Source: Bacillota bacterium
GTDB taxonomy: Bacteria; Bacillota; Dethiobacteria; DTU022
Direction: 5' to 3'
Length of the DNA: 45,726 nt
NCBI GenBank assembly: GCA_012840855.1
Contig: DUVX01000041.1
Location: forward strand, 1-45,726
Shown here one piece after another: positions 26,546-36,241 of this stretch (positions are counted from its first letter, which is position 1; each line of letters starts with the position of its first letter). Made by a program: the position numbers and the translations under genes. The notes beneath the pieces are model-generated. The model was not told the DNA's origin, made no database searches, and saw nothing but the letters and a program-made list of their open reading frames with translations.

Positions 26546-27862
26546 TTAACTCAGGGGGATCATGGCGATGACCGTGGTGCCTTTGCCCGGCTGCGAGCGT
26601 ACCGAGCAGTCTCCCCCGATCAGCTTCATCCTCTCTTTGGCAATGATCAGGCCCAGGCCGTGCCTTCTCTTCTGATTATTCATCTGGCCTATTTTGGAGA
26701 CGTCAAAGCCGACGCCGTCATCATCGATGCGGAGCTCCAGCCGGTTACTTTTTCTCTGTAATGCGATCACCACATGGCGGGCCTGTGAGTGCTGGGCAAT
26801 ATTGCCGACGATCCCCTGAACCCAGCGAAACAGGTTCACCTCGTCTTCCGGTGAAAGCGGAGCCGTCACTCCGGCAAGATCGAAGGATATCTTGATATCC
26901 AGCGGTGAGAGAGAAGACTCGGCATAATGGCGAATAGCCGGGATAAAGCCCAGTGAATCCAGCAGGGTGGGGCGAAGATCGGAGATGATCCGGTTGACCT
27001 CGTTGTTGATCTGCACCGCAGCAGTATGAACCTTTGTCAGCAGGGTCATGAACCCCTCCTCCTTGAAACCGCTGATCCTGGCCATCTCGATAAGTGTTTT
27101 TAAGTTAAGCGTCAGCGCGGCGAGCATCTGGCTGGTTTCATCGTGGAGTTCCTGGGAAATTCTTTTCTTCTCCTTCTCCTGAGCGGTGATTACTTGGCGT
27201 GCCACATCACGATACCTCTCTCTTTTCTCTTGCAGGCGTTCGTGAAGCCGAAAATGCCCGATAGCGAAGCCCAGTTGATCGCCGATGGAGTGCAGCAGAT
27301 GCATATCATTCTCGGTAAAATGCCGCACCTGCGGGCTGGCACAGTTGAGCACGCCCAAAACTGCGCCCCTGAAGCGAAGGGGGACGCTGATAAAAGCGCG
27401 CAGACCCTCGGTTCTGATCAGATCGCTGTGCAAAACCTCCGGTTCCTCCGAAATATCGTCCAGCAGGATCGCTTTACCGGTGGAAGCGACCCTTCCGTTC
27501 ACCCCTTCCCCCAGTTTGACCGACATCCTCCGGGCAAACTCATCGGATAGCCCCTTGTAGACACGATAGGTCAGACTCTGATTCCCCTTATCGAGCAGCA
27601 TGATACCGCCGTAGCTGCCGCCAATAAATTCAAGGGTCTTCTCTACCCCCACCCCCAGGATAGCGTCCAGTTCGCTTAAAGCGCTCACCGTGGAGGTGAT
27701 CTGGCTTAAGATCAGGAGTGCATCGGAACTTTTTCTGGCATCGCTCTTTTCCCGCACCGCCGGATCCGTTAAAACGATCCCCCCCCCGGGATTTTTGCCG
27801 TGTACATCGCCCGTTGCAGGATGATCCTTTCCATTAAGCATCTTATTTACCCTCCCGCTCAA
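26546..27862 (-). CDS. GAF-domain sensor histidine kinase, NarX/DegS-like (HisKA_3)
   Basis: 438 aa; GAF region (GKAILLDDISEEPEVLHSDLIRTEGLRAFISVPLRF), RISQELHDETSQMLAAL, HATPase (LRIDDDGVGFD, GLGLIIAKERMKLIGG). Confidence 0.93.
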   Translation of the reverse strand: MSGRVNKMLNGKDHPATGDVHGKNPGGGIVLTDPAVREKSDARKSSDALLILSQITSTVSALSELDAILGVGVEKTLEFIGGSYGGIMLLDKGNQSLTYRVYKGLSDEFARRMSVKLGEGVNGRVASTGKAILLDDISEEPEVLHSDLIRTEGLRAFISVPLRFRGAVLGVLNCASPQVRHFTENDMHLLHSIGDQLGFAIGHFRLHERLQEKRERYRDVARQVITAQEKEKKRISQELHDETSQMLAALTLNLKTLIEMARISGFKEEGFMTLLTKVHTAAVQINNEVNRIISDLRPTLLDSLGFIPAIRHYAESSLSPLDIKISFDLAGVTAPLSPEDEVNLFRWVQGIVGNIAQHSQARHVVIALQRKSNRLELRIDDDGVGFDVSKIGQMNNQKRRHGLGLIIAKERMKLIGGDCSVRSQPGKGTTVIAMIPLS

Positions 27863-28124
27863 GATGACTGTTCCTCATGATGGTGACCTTTGGGAGTACT
27901 CAGAATATTGCCACCCTATCGTCATTATACTTTATGGGCCGCTTAACTGTCAACGCCAGTGGATAAAAAGAAGTTGTATTATCTTGCCGGATTTTGCGCT
28001 TACCCGGGTAATAAATATTATCCACACCCCAGTCCTATCATTCCGGGGGTAGAAGGAACAGAGAGCTCCACCGTAGATCCCCTCCCCCAGGGGAAGGATT
28101 AAAGAGAGGGGGGAAGTAGACCGA

Positions 28125-28847
28125 TCATTCAAAATGGAGGCCCACAAGACGATAGAGACGGTGGACTTCTTCGCCGCTGAGACGGCGGCAGGCACCGCTT
28201 TCCAGGCCCGCAGCGGTAAGGAAGGCAAACTCCGTCCGGCGCAGGCGGAGCACCGGATGACCTACGGCGGCGCAGATCCGTTTGATCTGCCGCTTACGCC
28301 CTTCGATAAGGGTGATCTCCAGGTGAGCGCTGTCCCGCTTGCGGCGGAGTAGCCGCACCCGGGCGGGGGCGGTGGGTCCCTCCTCCAGGCGTACCCCCCG
28401 GGCCAAACGACGCAGCGCCGCCGGCCCCGGGACCCCCTTCACCTGGACGCTGTATTTTTTCTCTACGCCGAAACGGGGATGGGTCAGGCGGTAGGCCAGC
28501 TCCCCATCGTCGGTGAGAAGGAGGAGCCCGGTGGTATCCAGATCGAGGCGTCCCACAGGGTAGAGCCGCGCGGAGCCCGCATTGATCAGATCGAGGACCG
28601 TGGGGCGGCCGTGGGGGTCGGTAACAGTGCAAAGAAAACCCGCCGGCTTGTCCAGGAGAAGATACTGTTTAACCTTCGCCGGCTGCACCGCCCGGCCGTC
28701 AACGGTAACCTCCTCTCCTTCCTTGACCCGGTGCTGCGGCAGGGTGATCACCTTTCCATCAATCGCGACACGCCCGGAAGCAATAATCTCCTCGGCTCTG
28801 CGACGGGAGGCTACCCCGGCCGTGCTGAGGTATTTAGATAGACGCAT
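28125..28847 (-). CDS. rluB: 23S rRNA pseudouridine synthase (RluB/RsuA family)
   Basis: MRLSKYLSTAGVASRRRAEEIIASGRV S4 domain; LYPVGRLDLDTTGLLLLTDDGELAYRLTHPRF. Confidence 0.92.
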   Translation of the reverse strand: MRLSKYLSTAGVASRRRAEEIIASGRVAIDGKVITLPQHRVKEGEEVTVDGRAVQPAKVKQYLLLDKPAGFLCTVTDPHGRPTVLDLINAGSARLYPVGRLDLDTTGLLLLTDDGELAYRLTHPRFGVEKKYSVQVKGVPGPAALRRLARGVRLEEGPTAPARVRLLRRKRDSAHLEITLIEGRKRQIKRICAAVGHPVLRLRRTEFAFLTAAGLESGACRRLSGEEVHRLYRLVGLHFE

Positions 28848-29054
28848 CGTACCACCATCCCTGATCTGCTCATGATTAATTAGTGTACACTGTTTCGATC
28901 TTCTCCAAAAGATCGTCGGAATCCTACGAAACAGGACTGCCCGGTACTCCCTTAAAAAACTCTGATCCAATTCCCCGGTTTTGCTGTGAAGCCATTTTAG
29001 TAGCAAGTGGGGCAAAAAAGATCAGCGAGTCAAAGTGTCCGTCCCCATTACTCA

Positions 29055-30350
29055 CTAGGGCTTGCCGAATATCTGCAGCAGTCCCAGAGCTCGGAGGCGG
29101 CGGGCGATGACCCGACGATCGGTGCTGTAGAGTTTATGCCGCTGCAGGCGCTCCCAGAGCGGCCCGCCCGAGAGGCTGTAGACGACACCCGCAGCGCCGC
29201 CGGGAAGGTTCCCCGGTGCGGTGAAGGCGATCATCTCACCGCAGGCGGTACTGCGGGGCAGCTCCAGCAGTTCGCGACCCCTTAGCAGGCGCTGGGCATT
29301 GTATCCGGCCAGAGTGCCGGTAACGATCGCCTCAGTATGGCCCAGGCTCAGCCCCGCCCTCTCACCGGCGACAAATAGATTTTTTAGCGGGGGGACCATC
29401 ATTTTGCCGTCGCGTTCGATAAGGCCGCTGAAACGGATCGAATTGCCCCGGCTCCCGCCTAGAGGGTCGCGGAAGATCGCTCTTTCGAAGCCTTTCAGAC
29501 GGCGCAGGATCGGCAGGGGCAGGTAAGGAACCATCATCTTTACGGCACCGGTATCGAGCAGGATCAGGTTGTGCGAATAGGTCTCGGAGCTGTATTGGCG
29601 GCAGGCTTTTATCTGCACCATCAGCTCTTTCTGCTCACTGAAGGCCTCAGGTGGTAGCGGTATGACGATCAACCCATCCTCCCGGATCCGCCGGCGCAGC
29701 GGCGGGGAAAGCGAGGTCGGCTCCAGTTCGCAGGAGCCGCTGAAATAACCGGGCGCACCGCTCTGACGCAATATCGCTTTCTCATGCGCACCGGCCCTGA
29801 CAGAGATGCTTACCCGGGGGCCGAAGGTGGGGCAGCGGTAGATACACATGGCACAGCCATTGCCGAAGCGTCTGCAGTTGGCCTGGGGGCCCGCCGTCCC
29901 GCTGGCGTCGATAAAGCAGTCTCCCGGGATCAGCGTCTCCCCCCCCTCTCCGCGCGCTACTTTTACCGCCTCGATCCCGCTGTCGCCAGTGATGACGTCG
30001 ACGGCGCGGTGCTGACGCAGCAGCCTTACCCCGTGGCGCTGCAGCAGGCGTTCCACCGGCAGCTCCACTCTTTCCACATCGTAGAGGGAGGCATGGCGGT
30101 GCCCGGGAAAATCGAGATTGCGATGGCATGCCGCAGCATCGGCCACTTTGATGAGCTCACCCGCCCCCATCAATTTTAGCTCTTCGGCAGCGGTAAAGCG
30201 GCCGTTGTTGCGCATGATCCCTCCCACCAGCCCCGAGGCGAGCAGGCGGTCCGTCCTCTCGAGCAGGGTCACGGCCAAACCTGTTTTGGACGCCGCCAGC
30301 GCCGCGGCGCAGCCTGCCCAACCGCCGCCCACTACCACAACCCCTTCCAT
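29055..30350 (-). CDS. FAD-dependent oxidoreductase
   Basis: 431 aa; GGGWAGCAAALAASKTGLAVTLLE dinucleotide-binding motif, internal Cys cluster NGCAMCIYRCPTFGP, C-terminal LFVAGERAGLSLGHTEAIVTGTLAG. Confidence 0.88.
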   Translation of the reverse strand: MEGVVVVGGGWAGCAAALAASKTGLAVTLLERTDRLLASGLVGGIMRNNGRFTAAEELKLMGAGELIKVADAAACHRNLDFPGHRHASLYDVERVELPVERLLQRHGVRLLRQHRAVDVITGDSGIEAVKVARGEGGETLIPGDCFIDASGTAGPQANCRRFGNGCAMCIYRCPTFGPRVSISVRAGAHEKAILRQSGAPGYFSGSCELEPTSLSPPLRRRIREDGLIVIPLPPEAFSEQKELMVQIKACRQYSSETYSHNLILLDTGAVKMMVPYLPLPILRRLKGFERAIFRDPLGGSRGNSIRFSGLIERDGKMMVPPLKNLFVAGERAGLSLGHTEAIVTGTLAGYNAQRLLRGRELLELPRSTACGEMIAFTAPGNLPGGAAGVVYSLSGGPLWERLQRHKLYSTDRRVIARRLRALGLLQIFGKP

Positions 30351-30375
30351 CTTTCCTCACCGCCTCCAGGGTAAT

Positions 30376-30912
30376 TTAAAGGAACATAAGCCGGCAGACG
30401 AGCACCGCCGCGACGAACCCGCCCAGATCCGCCAGTAACCCCGTGGGCAGGGCATGGCGGGTGCGGTAGACCCCGGCGGCTCCGAAGTAGACGGTGAGGA
30501 CATAGAGCGTTGTCTCCGTGCTGCCGATCATCGTTGAAGCGATCCGGCCGATCAGCGAATCAGCCCCCAGCCGCTCCATGATCTCAGCGCCGATAGCCAG
30601 AGAGGCGCCGCCGGAAAGGGGGCGCATTACCGCGAGCGGCAGCACTTCTACCGGCATCTGCAGGCGCTCCAGAAGGGGAGCGAGGCCCCGGGAGAGGAGC
30701 TCCATCGCCCCTGACTCCTGGAAGAGCGTTACCGCCACCAGCATCGCCACCAGGTAGGGGATCAGCCGCACCGAGAGAGTAAAACCCTCCCGGGCCCCCT
30801 CGATGAAACGATCGAACAGATTGACCCGCTGCAGAAGCGAACCGATAATGGCCACGGCGATCAAAAACGGTACCACCCAGACAGCGACAAAAGAGGCCAG
30901 CCGGAATAACAT
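30376..30912 (-). CDS. spmB: spore maturation protein SpmB
   Basis: MLFRLASFVAVWVVPFLIAVAIIGSLLQRVNLFDRFIEGAREGF...GSTETTLYVLTVYFGAAGV; downstream of spmA. Confidence 0.92.
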   Translation of the reverse strand: MLFRLASFVAVWVVPFLIAVAIIGSLLQRVNLFDRFIEGAREGFTLSVRLIPYLVAMLVAVTLFQESGAMELLSRGLAPLLERLQMPVEVLPLAVMRPLSGGASLAIGAEIMERLGADSLIGRIASTMIGSTETTLYVLTVYFGAAGVYRTRHALPTGLLADLGGFVAAVLVCRLMFL

Positions 30913-31493
30913 CAATCGACAACCTTCCCGCGCAGGAGGCGATCCGCAATCAGAGCCACGACGGTGGAGCAGAGAGTGGCCACAACGGTGCTTCCCAGGA
31001 TATCGGCGGGATTGGCCGAACCGGCCGAAGCCCGCAAGGCCATCACCGTGGTGGGGATCAGGGTAATGCTCGATGTGTTCAGGGCGAGGAAAGTGCACAT
31101 CTCATTCGAGGCGGTGCTGCCGTGGGGATTGAGTTTTTGCATCTCCTCCATGGCCTTGATCCCGAAAGGGGTCGCCGCATTGCCCAATCCCAGGATATTG
31201 GCGCTCAGGTTCATCAGGATAGCGTTCATCGCCGGGCCTTCTGCCGGTATCCCAGGAAAGAGCAGACGCGCCGGCAGCCGCAGCGCACGGTTGAGAAGCT
31301 TGATCGCCCCTGAAGATTCCAACAGTTTCATGATCCCCAGCCAGAACGTCATCGTGCCGATAAGGCCGAGAGCCACGGTGACACCGCGCCCGGCGGCGGT
31401 GAAAATCGCCGGGGTGAGCGCGGCCATATCACCGCGTAGCGCAGCGATTAAAAAGGACAGCAGGATCAGCGCCGCCCAGAGATAACCGATCAC
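30912..31493 (-). CDS. spmA: spore maturation protein SpmA
   Basis: 193 aa; NLSANILGLGNAATPFGIKAMEEMQKLNP, LNTSSITLIPTTVMALRA. Confidence 0.95.
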   Translation of the reverse strand: MIGYLWAALILLSFLIAALRGDMAALTPAIFTAAGRGVTVALGLIGTMTFWLGIMKLLESSGAIKLLNRALRLPARLLFPGIPAEGPAMNAILMNLSANILGLGNAATPFGIKAMEEMQKLNPHGSTASNEMCTFLALNTSSITLIPTTVMALRASAGSANPADILGSTVVATLCSTVVALIADRLLRGKVVD

Positions 31494-31494
31494 T

Positions 31495-32664
31495 CTACCA
31501 ACCCTCCTGCAGCATTAGAATGAAAAGATCGTGGAGATAGTCTGAATATTCCTTCCTTGATACGGGCCGCAGGGCACATAGATCTACGCAGCAGATCAGC
31601 TCTTTTTGCAGGTAGACCTCCACCTCCCCGAGCTTCTCTCCCTGCGTCAAAGGAGCCCTGATCGAATCATGGAGTCGGATCCGATAGTTCAATCTTTTCT
31701 GTTCAGACGGCAGCAGCGGATAATGGTACGCTTTACACACAGCTATTTCCGCCCTTTCGCGTCCTTCCATCACTTCGGCGGTGCAGAGGACCTGGTTCTT
31801 TGAAAAAAGCTTTTGGTGGCGGTAACGCTGAAACCCATAATCGAGCAGCGCTACGCTGTCCTCCCAGATCTCGGAAGACTTTAAAACCACGGCGACGAGC
31901 TGCCAGCGCTGTTTCGTCGCCGATCCGACGAAACAGCGGCCTGCTTTCTCCGTCCAGCCTGTCTTCACCCCATCGGCTCCGGGATAGAGCTCAAGGAGCC
32001 TGTTCTGGTTGACTAGGAGCCGATCCCAGGGTTGGCCGGGCCAGGAGATCGTCCTTGCAGGCGTGCTGATTATCTCGCGGAAGCGCTCGTTCTTAAGTGC
32101 TTCGCAGGTGATGAGCGCCAGATCGTAGGCAGTGCTGTAGTGGTTTTTCGCCGGCAGGCCGTGAGGATTGGCAAAATTGGTGTTCTCAGCACCCAGCGCA
32201 CGGGCGCGCTCGCTCATCAGGGCAACAAATTTTTTCTCTGATCCCCCGATATGTTCGGCGATGGCCGCAGCGGCATCGTTTCCCGAGCAGAGCATGAGGC
32301 CGTAGATTAGCTCACCTAACTTTTTCTTTTCGCCCTTTTCCAGCCAGATCGAGGAACCTTCCGTCGCTGCCGCCGCCCCGCTCACTTTAACCCTTTCCCC
32401 CTCAGCGCCGCGCTCCAGCGCCAGCAGCGCTGTCATGATCTTTGTGGTCGAGGCGATAGGCCTGCGGCGATGCTCGTTTTTTTTCCAGAGTACACGGCCG
32501 CTGTCGCGATCCATCAGGACAGCGGAGCGGGCGCTGACGGAGGGTTCTTCCGCCGCCTCCAGGGGTAGATGCAGGAGTGCGATCAGAAGAAAAAGCCCGA
32601 TCAGAACGGTCCGCCGTGTTTTTTGCATAATTCTCGCTCCCGCAGAGAAAGGTTTTGCCGGCAT
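31495..32664 (-). CDS. dacB: D-alanyl-D-alanine carboxypeptidase (DacB/DacF family)
   Basis: 389 aa; signal peptide, RPIASTTKIMTALLALE (SxxK), CSGNDAA (SxN), GVKTGWTEKAG (KTG). Confidence 0.93.
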   Translation of the reverse strand: MPAKPFSAGARIMQKTRRTVLIGLFLLIALLHLPLEAAEEPSVSARSAVLMDRDSGRVLWKKNEHRRRPIASTTKIMTALLALERGAEGERVKVSGAAAATEGSSIWLEKGEKKKLGELIYGLMLCSGNDAAAAIAEHIGGSEKKFVALMSERARALGAENTNFANPHGLPAKNHYSTAYDLALITCEALKNERFREIISTPARTISWPGQPWDRLLVNQNRLLELYPGADGVKTGWTEKAGRCFVGSATKQRWQLVAVVLKSSEIWEDSVALLDYGFQRYRHQKLFSKNQVLCTAEVMEGRERAEIAVCKAYHYPLLPSEQKRLNYRIRLHDSIRAPLTQGEKLGEVEVYLQKELICCVDLCALRPVSRKEYSDYLHDLFILMLQEGW

Positions 32665-32726
32665 TGTTCATAATTATTCTGGCGGGCCTTGGTTTATGTT
32701 AGACAGGCGCCTTACGGCTCAAACTT

Positions 32727-33179
32727 CTAGCGGTAGCGCCTCCCCCCATGTTCTTCGGACCCGCTGTCGCGGTGTTCGCCGCGTCGGTTGAAGAGCTCCT
32801 GGATCTTCTCCACGAGCTGGGGGGCGAGATCGATGAGCCGATCGAGCATGGCGTGGTGATCGACGGGGAGAAGCCGGACCTGCCCCTGCCCTGCTACGAG
32901 GAAAGCAACAGGCTGTACCATGACGCCGCCACCGCTACCGCCGCCGAAAGGGAGCCCGGTAGGGGCGGGGCTGTTGCGGCCGTTTCCTTCCGCCTGATGC
33001 TCAAACTCGGTTCCCCCGGCGGCGAAACCGAAAGAAACCCTGGAGATAGGGATAATCACGCTCCCGTCCGGCGTCTCCACTGCGTCGCCGACAATCTTGT
33101 TTACATCGACCATCTCTTTAAGATTTTCCATGGCGGTTTTCATGAGACTTTCAATGGGATGATGCTCCACCGGCCACAC
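32727..33179 (-). CDS. ytfJ: YtfJ/GerW family sporulation protein
   Basis: LMKTAMENLKEMVDVNKIVGDAVETPDGSVIIPISRVSFGFAAGG...GGGSGGGVMVQPVAFLVAGQGQVRLLPVD. N-terminal start uncertain. Confidence 0.9.
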   Translation of the reverse strand: MWPVEHHPIESLMKTAMENLKEMVDVNKIVGDAVETPDGSVIIPISRVSFGFAAGGTEFEHQAEGNGRNSPAPTGLPFGGGSGGGVMVQPVAFLVAGQGQVRLLPVDHHAMLDRLIDLAPQLVEKIQELFNRRGEHRDSGSEEHGGRRYR

Positions 33180-33825
33180 CTCCTATTATTTTAAGCATGC
33201 GGCGCAGGCTCAACAAACGGTAAAGGGAGAGCACCGCTTCCCCCTCCCAGCGTAGCCTTAACCCCGCAGGCCCAAACTGGGGCTCAACCTGAAAACGGGG
33301 CCTCGACTTGAGGGTAAAATATCTTGTTAACAGCGCCGTCAGGAGGGCGCCCAGAGCGTGGCAACCGCCCGCCGCTATCGCGGTGAGGGCCGGATCTTCG
33401 CCCCCCCAGGTAAGTTCCAGATTAAAATGGGAGAGCGTGATCCTTTTTAGCTGCGTCCTCTCCTGCCGGACCAGCGCCATCCTTCCCACCGTAGCCGCAA
33501 GATCTAGGAGCTCTCGCTTCCACCGTTCCGGAAGCCTCAGGGCAGCGGCGTTTCTGCTCCGCCGCCCCTCCCCCCGGCGCCCTGATGACGCCGCTATCCC
33601 CAGCGGGCCGGCGCTGAGGCGCCAGCGGATACCGCTGTCTCCAGTATCCCCCGGCTCCGTCTCCAGACGCAGCTGCAACCCGCCCTGCCTTATGCGCAAG
33701 CTGAGCCGATCTATTTTATCTTCCCTAAGATATTGCACAAATATACGCAGCGGTAAAAGCAGGGCGGCAGCGACGGGCAGCACCAGGAGAAGGGCTGCGA
33801 GAAGCAGCCAGAGCCACCAGTTCAT
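33151..33825 (-). CDS. DUF2953-like protein
   Basis: 224 aa; N-terminal TM, DPALTAIAAGGCHALGALLTALL...FQVEPQFG; next to ytfJ as commonly seen in clostridial genomes. Confidence 0.75.
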   Translation of the reverse strand: MNWWLWLLLAALLLVLPVAAALLLPLRIFVQYLREDKIDRLSLRIRQGGLQLRLETEPGDTGDSGIRWRLSAGPLGIAASSGRRGEGRRSRNAAALRLPERWKRELLDLAATVGRMALVRQERTQLKRITLSHFNLELTWGGEDPALTAIAAGGCHALGALLTALLTRYFTLKSRPRFQVEPQFGPAGLRLRWEGEAVLSLYRLLSLRRMLKIIGGVAGGASSH

Positions 33826-33946
33826 GACACTCTCTCCGATCTTGATCTATTGCACCGGGACGATTGATCGTAGATATTTTGCCCTTTACTGGCAGATCCA
33901 ACACATTCTCACATAAAATACCCTTGCTTTGTGGGAGGCGGAGCGG

Positions 33947-34450
33947 CTATTGCTCCAGAGGAGGCAATTCTTTAAGATCTTTGAGACCAAAATATACCAG
34001 AAAATCCGGGGTGGTTTTGTAAATGAGGGGGCGGCCCGGCCCTTCTTTGCGCCCGCTAATCCGGATAAGCTTGCGCTTGATCAGATTATCCAAGATATGT
34101 TCGCAACGGACACCCCGGATCTCCTCTATCTCCAGGCGAGTCAGCGGCTGCCGATAGGCGATGATCGCCAGCGTCTCCAGCGCTGCGTTGGAAAGCTGTC
34201 CCGACTCTTCTCCACCGACGGCCTTTTCTAAGTACGGCGCCAGCGCGGGATCGCTGCCCATCTGGTAACCTCCGGCGACCTCTAATATGCGGAGGCCGCG
34301 CTGCTGTTCAATAAAATCATGCTGCAGTTCCTCAATGAACTCCTGCGCCTTCTCCTTTGTAAGGCCCAGCCCTGCGGCGATCCTGGACAGCCCCAGCGGT
34401 TCCTCCGCTAAAAAGAGAAGCGCCTCGATGACCGCTTTTGCATTTTCCAT
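33947..34450 (-). CDS. scpB: segregation and condensation protein B
   Basis: 167 aa; KAVIEALLFLAEEPL, ALETLAIIAYRQPLTRLEIEEIRGV. Confidence 0.94.
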   Translation of the reverse strand: MENAKAVIEALLFLAEEPLGLSRIAAGLGLTKEKAQEFIEELQHDFIEQQRGLRILEVAGGYQMGSDPALAPYLEKAVGGEESGQLSNAALETLAIIAYRQPLTRLEIEEIRGVRCEHILDNLIKRKLIRISGRKEGPGRPLIYKTTPDFLVYFGLKDLKELPPLEQ

Positions 34451-34453
34451 GGA

Positions 34454-35233
34454 TCAGCCACACTCCTTTTCCGCCGGGAGGACCAGAATGGGCCCGAAAA
34501 GCCGATCCTGCAGCAGCCTGACCCTGCGGCGTCGGGCCAGGTCCAGCAGGGCAATAAAAGTAACCAGGATCTCACGGATATTTTTTTGCTGCAGCAGCGA
34601 GCTGAAAGAGAGGGCGCCGCCGGATTTATCCAGCATGGCGCAGATATAGCCGCTGCGATCGCTGATCGGGATATCCTCGACAAGATCGATCGCCGGCGCC
34701 ATCGAACGGGCTGCCGCCAGCGCCTCGAAGCGGTTCATGATCTCGCCGAGAAGATGCGCTCCCTCCCAGTAGGTATAATAGGTCTTCTGCTGCTGCCGCC
34801 CTGAAAGGAGGATGAACTTCTCCCTCCCGCCGGTGGAGCGCAGATAGACTTTGCTCTGTGCTTCCGCTCTCTCCCGAAAAAATACGGCGGCCTCCTTGAA
34901 GCGGCGGTACTCCTCGAGCCTCTCAAAAAGCTCCTCGGGGCTCTTGAATTGAAAGAGATCTTCTTCATCCTCTTCCCCCGCCTCAAAGGGCCGCGGCAGC
35001 AGAAGCTTCGATTTCAGGCGCAACAGCGTCGCCGCCATCACCAGGAATTCACTGGCAATGTCGAGGTTCAGCTCCCGCATGGAGCGCAGGTAGGCGAGGT
35101 ACTGCTCGGCTACGGCGGCAATAGAGACATCCCAGATATCGAGCTCATCTTTCTTAATGAGGTGAAAAAGCAGATCAAAGGGCCCTTCGAAAACCGGGAG
35201 CCTGATCGTACAGGGATCCGGACGCGATGTCAT
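34454..35233 (-). CDS. scpA: segregation and condensation protein A
   Basis: 259 aa; FEGPFDLLFHLIKKDELDIWDVSIAAVAEQYLAYL, LVMAATLLRLKSKLLLP. Confidence 0.95.
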   Translation of the reverse strand: MTSRPDPCTIRLPVFEGPFDLLFHLIKKDELDIWDVSIAAVAEQYLAYLRSMRELNLDIASEFLVMAATLLRLKSKLLLPRPFEAGEEDEEDLFQFKSPEELFERLEEYRRFKEAAVFFRERAEAQSKVYLRSTGGREKFILLSGRQQQKTYYTYWEGAHLLGEIMNRFEALAAARSMAPAIDLVEDIPISDRSGYICAMLDKSGGALSFSSLLQQKNIREILVTFIALLDLARRRRVRLLQDRLFGPILVLPAEKECG

Positions 35234-36225
35234 AGCCCCATGGCTCCGCGGACCGCCTCCAAGGTGGCGCGTGCTTTTTCCCCAGCACTGCGTTCGCCCT
35301 CTACAAGGACCTCTTCGAGATAGGCGGGCCTCTCTTCCAGGGAGCGCCTCTTTTCATGCAGCGGCGCCATCACCTCGATCAATTTGCGAGCCAGGATATC
35401 CTTGCACTGAACGCAGCCGATCTCGGCTGTGCGGCATCCGGCCTCGATCCCCGGAACCGCTTCGGGATTGAAGATCTGCTGGAAACGGAAGAGGGTGCAG
35501 ACTTCGGGCCGGCCGGGGTCTTTCCTGCGGGCCCGCTGCGGATCGGTGATCATGCGGCGAACTTTCTCCCTGATTACCTCCGGCGGATCGGAGAGTGCAA
35601 TATAATTATCATAGCTCTTGCTCATCTTGCGGCCGTCGATCCCCGGCAACAGCGGAAACTTGCTCAGCAGCGCCTCGGGCTCGGGCAGGACCTTCCCATA
35701 CAGATAGTTGAACCGCCGCGCCGTATCGCGGGTAATCTCCAGATGAGGCAGCTGGTCTTCGCCTACGGGAACAGCGTCGGCGCGGTAGGCGAGGATATCC
35801 GCCGCCTGCAGCAGGGGGTAACCGAGAAATCCGTAGTTATGGATCTCCCTGCCCTCAAGCTCGCGCAGCTGCTCTTTGAAAGTGGGGCAGCGCTCCAGCC
35901 AGGAGAGCGGCGTGATCATACCGAGGAGCAAAAAAAGCTCGGCATGTTCCTTGACTCTGGACTGGCGAAAGAGAACCGCCCGCCCGGGGTCGAGCCCGGC
36001 GCTGAGCCAATCGATGAGCATCTCCCGGCTGTTCGCCTCGATCTCGTGAGATTCGGCGTAGCCCGTTGTCAGGGCATGCCAGTCGGCGATAAAATAGTAG
36101 CAGCGATAGCTTTCCTGCAGTCGCCGCCAGTTCTGCAGTGCACCGACATAGTTGCCCAGGTGCAGTCGGCCGCTGGGCCGGGCCCCGCTGACGATAACCT
36201 TCTGTTTACTTTTTTCGTGGACCAT
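35230..36225 (-). CDS. trpS: tryptophanyl-tRNA synthetase
   Basis: 331 aa; SGARPSGRLHLGNYVGAL (HIGH-like), KMSKSYDN (KMSKS). Confidence 0.97.
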   Translation of the reverse strand: MVHEKSKQKVIVSGARPSGRLHLGNYVGALQNWRRLQESYRCYYFIADWHALTTGYAESHEIEANSREMLIDWLSAGLDPGRAVLFRQSRVKEHAELFLLLGMITPLSWLERCPTFKEQLRELEGREIHNYGFLGYPLLQAADILAYRADAVPVGEDQLPHLEITRDTARRFNYLYGKVLPEPEALLSKFPLLPGIDGRKMSKSYDNYIALSDPPEVIREKVRRMITDPQRARRKDPGRPEVCTLFRFQQIFNPEAVPGIEAGCRTAEIGCVQCKDILARKLIEVMAPLHEKRRSLEERPAYLEEVLVEGERSAGEKARATLEAVRGAMGL

Positions 36226-36241
36226 TTCTTCACTCCAAATC

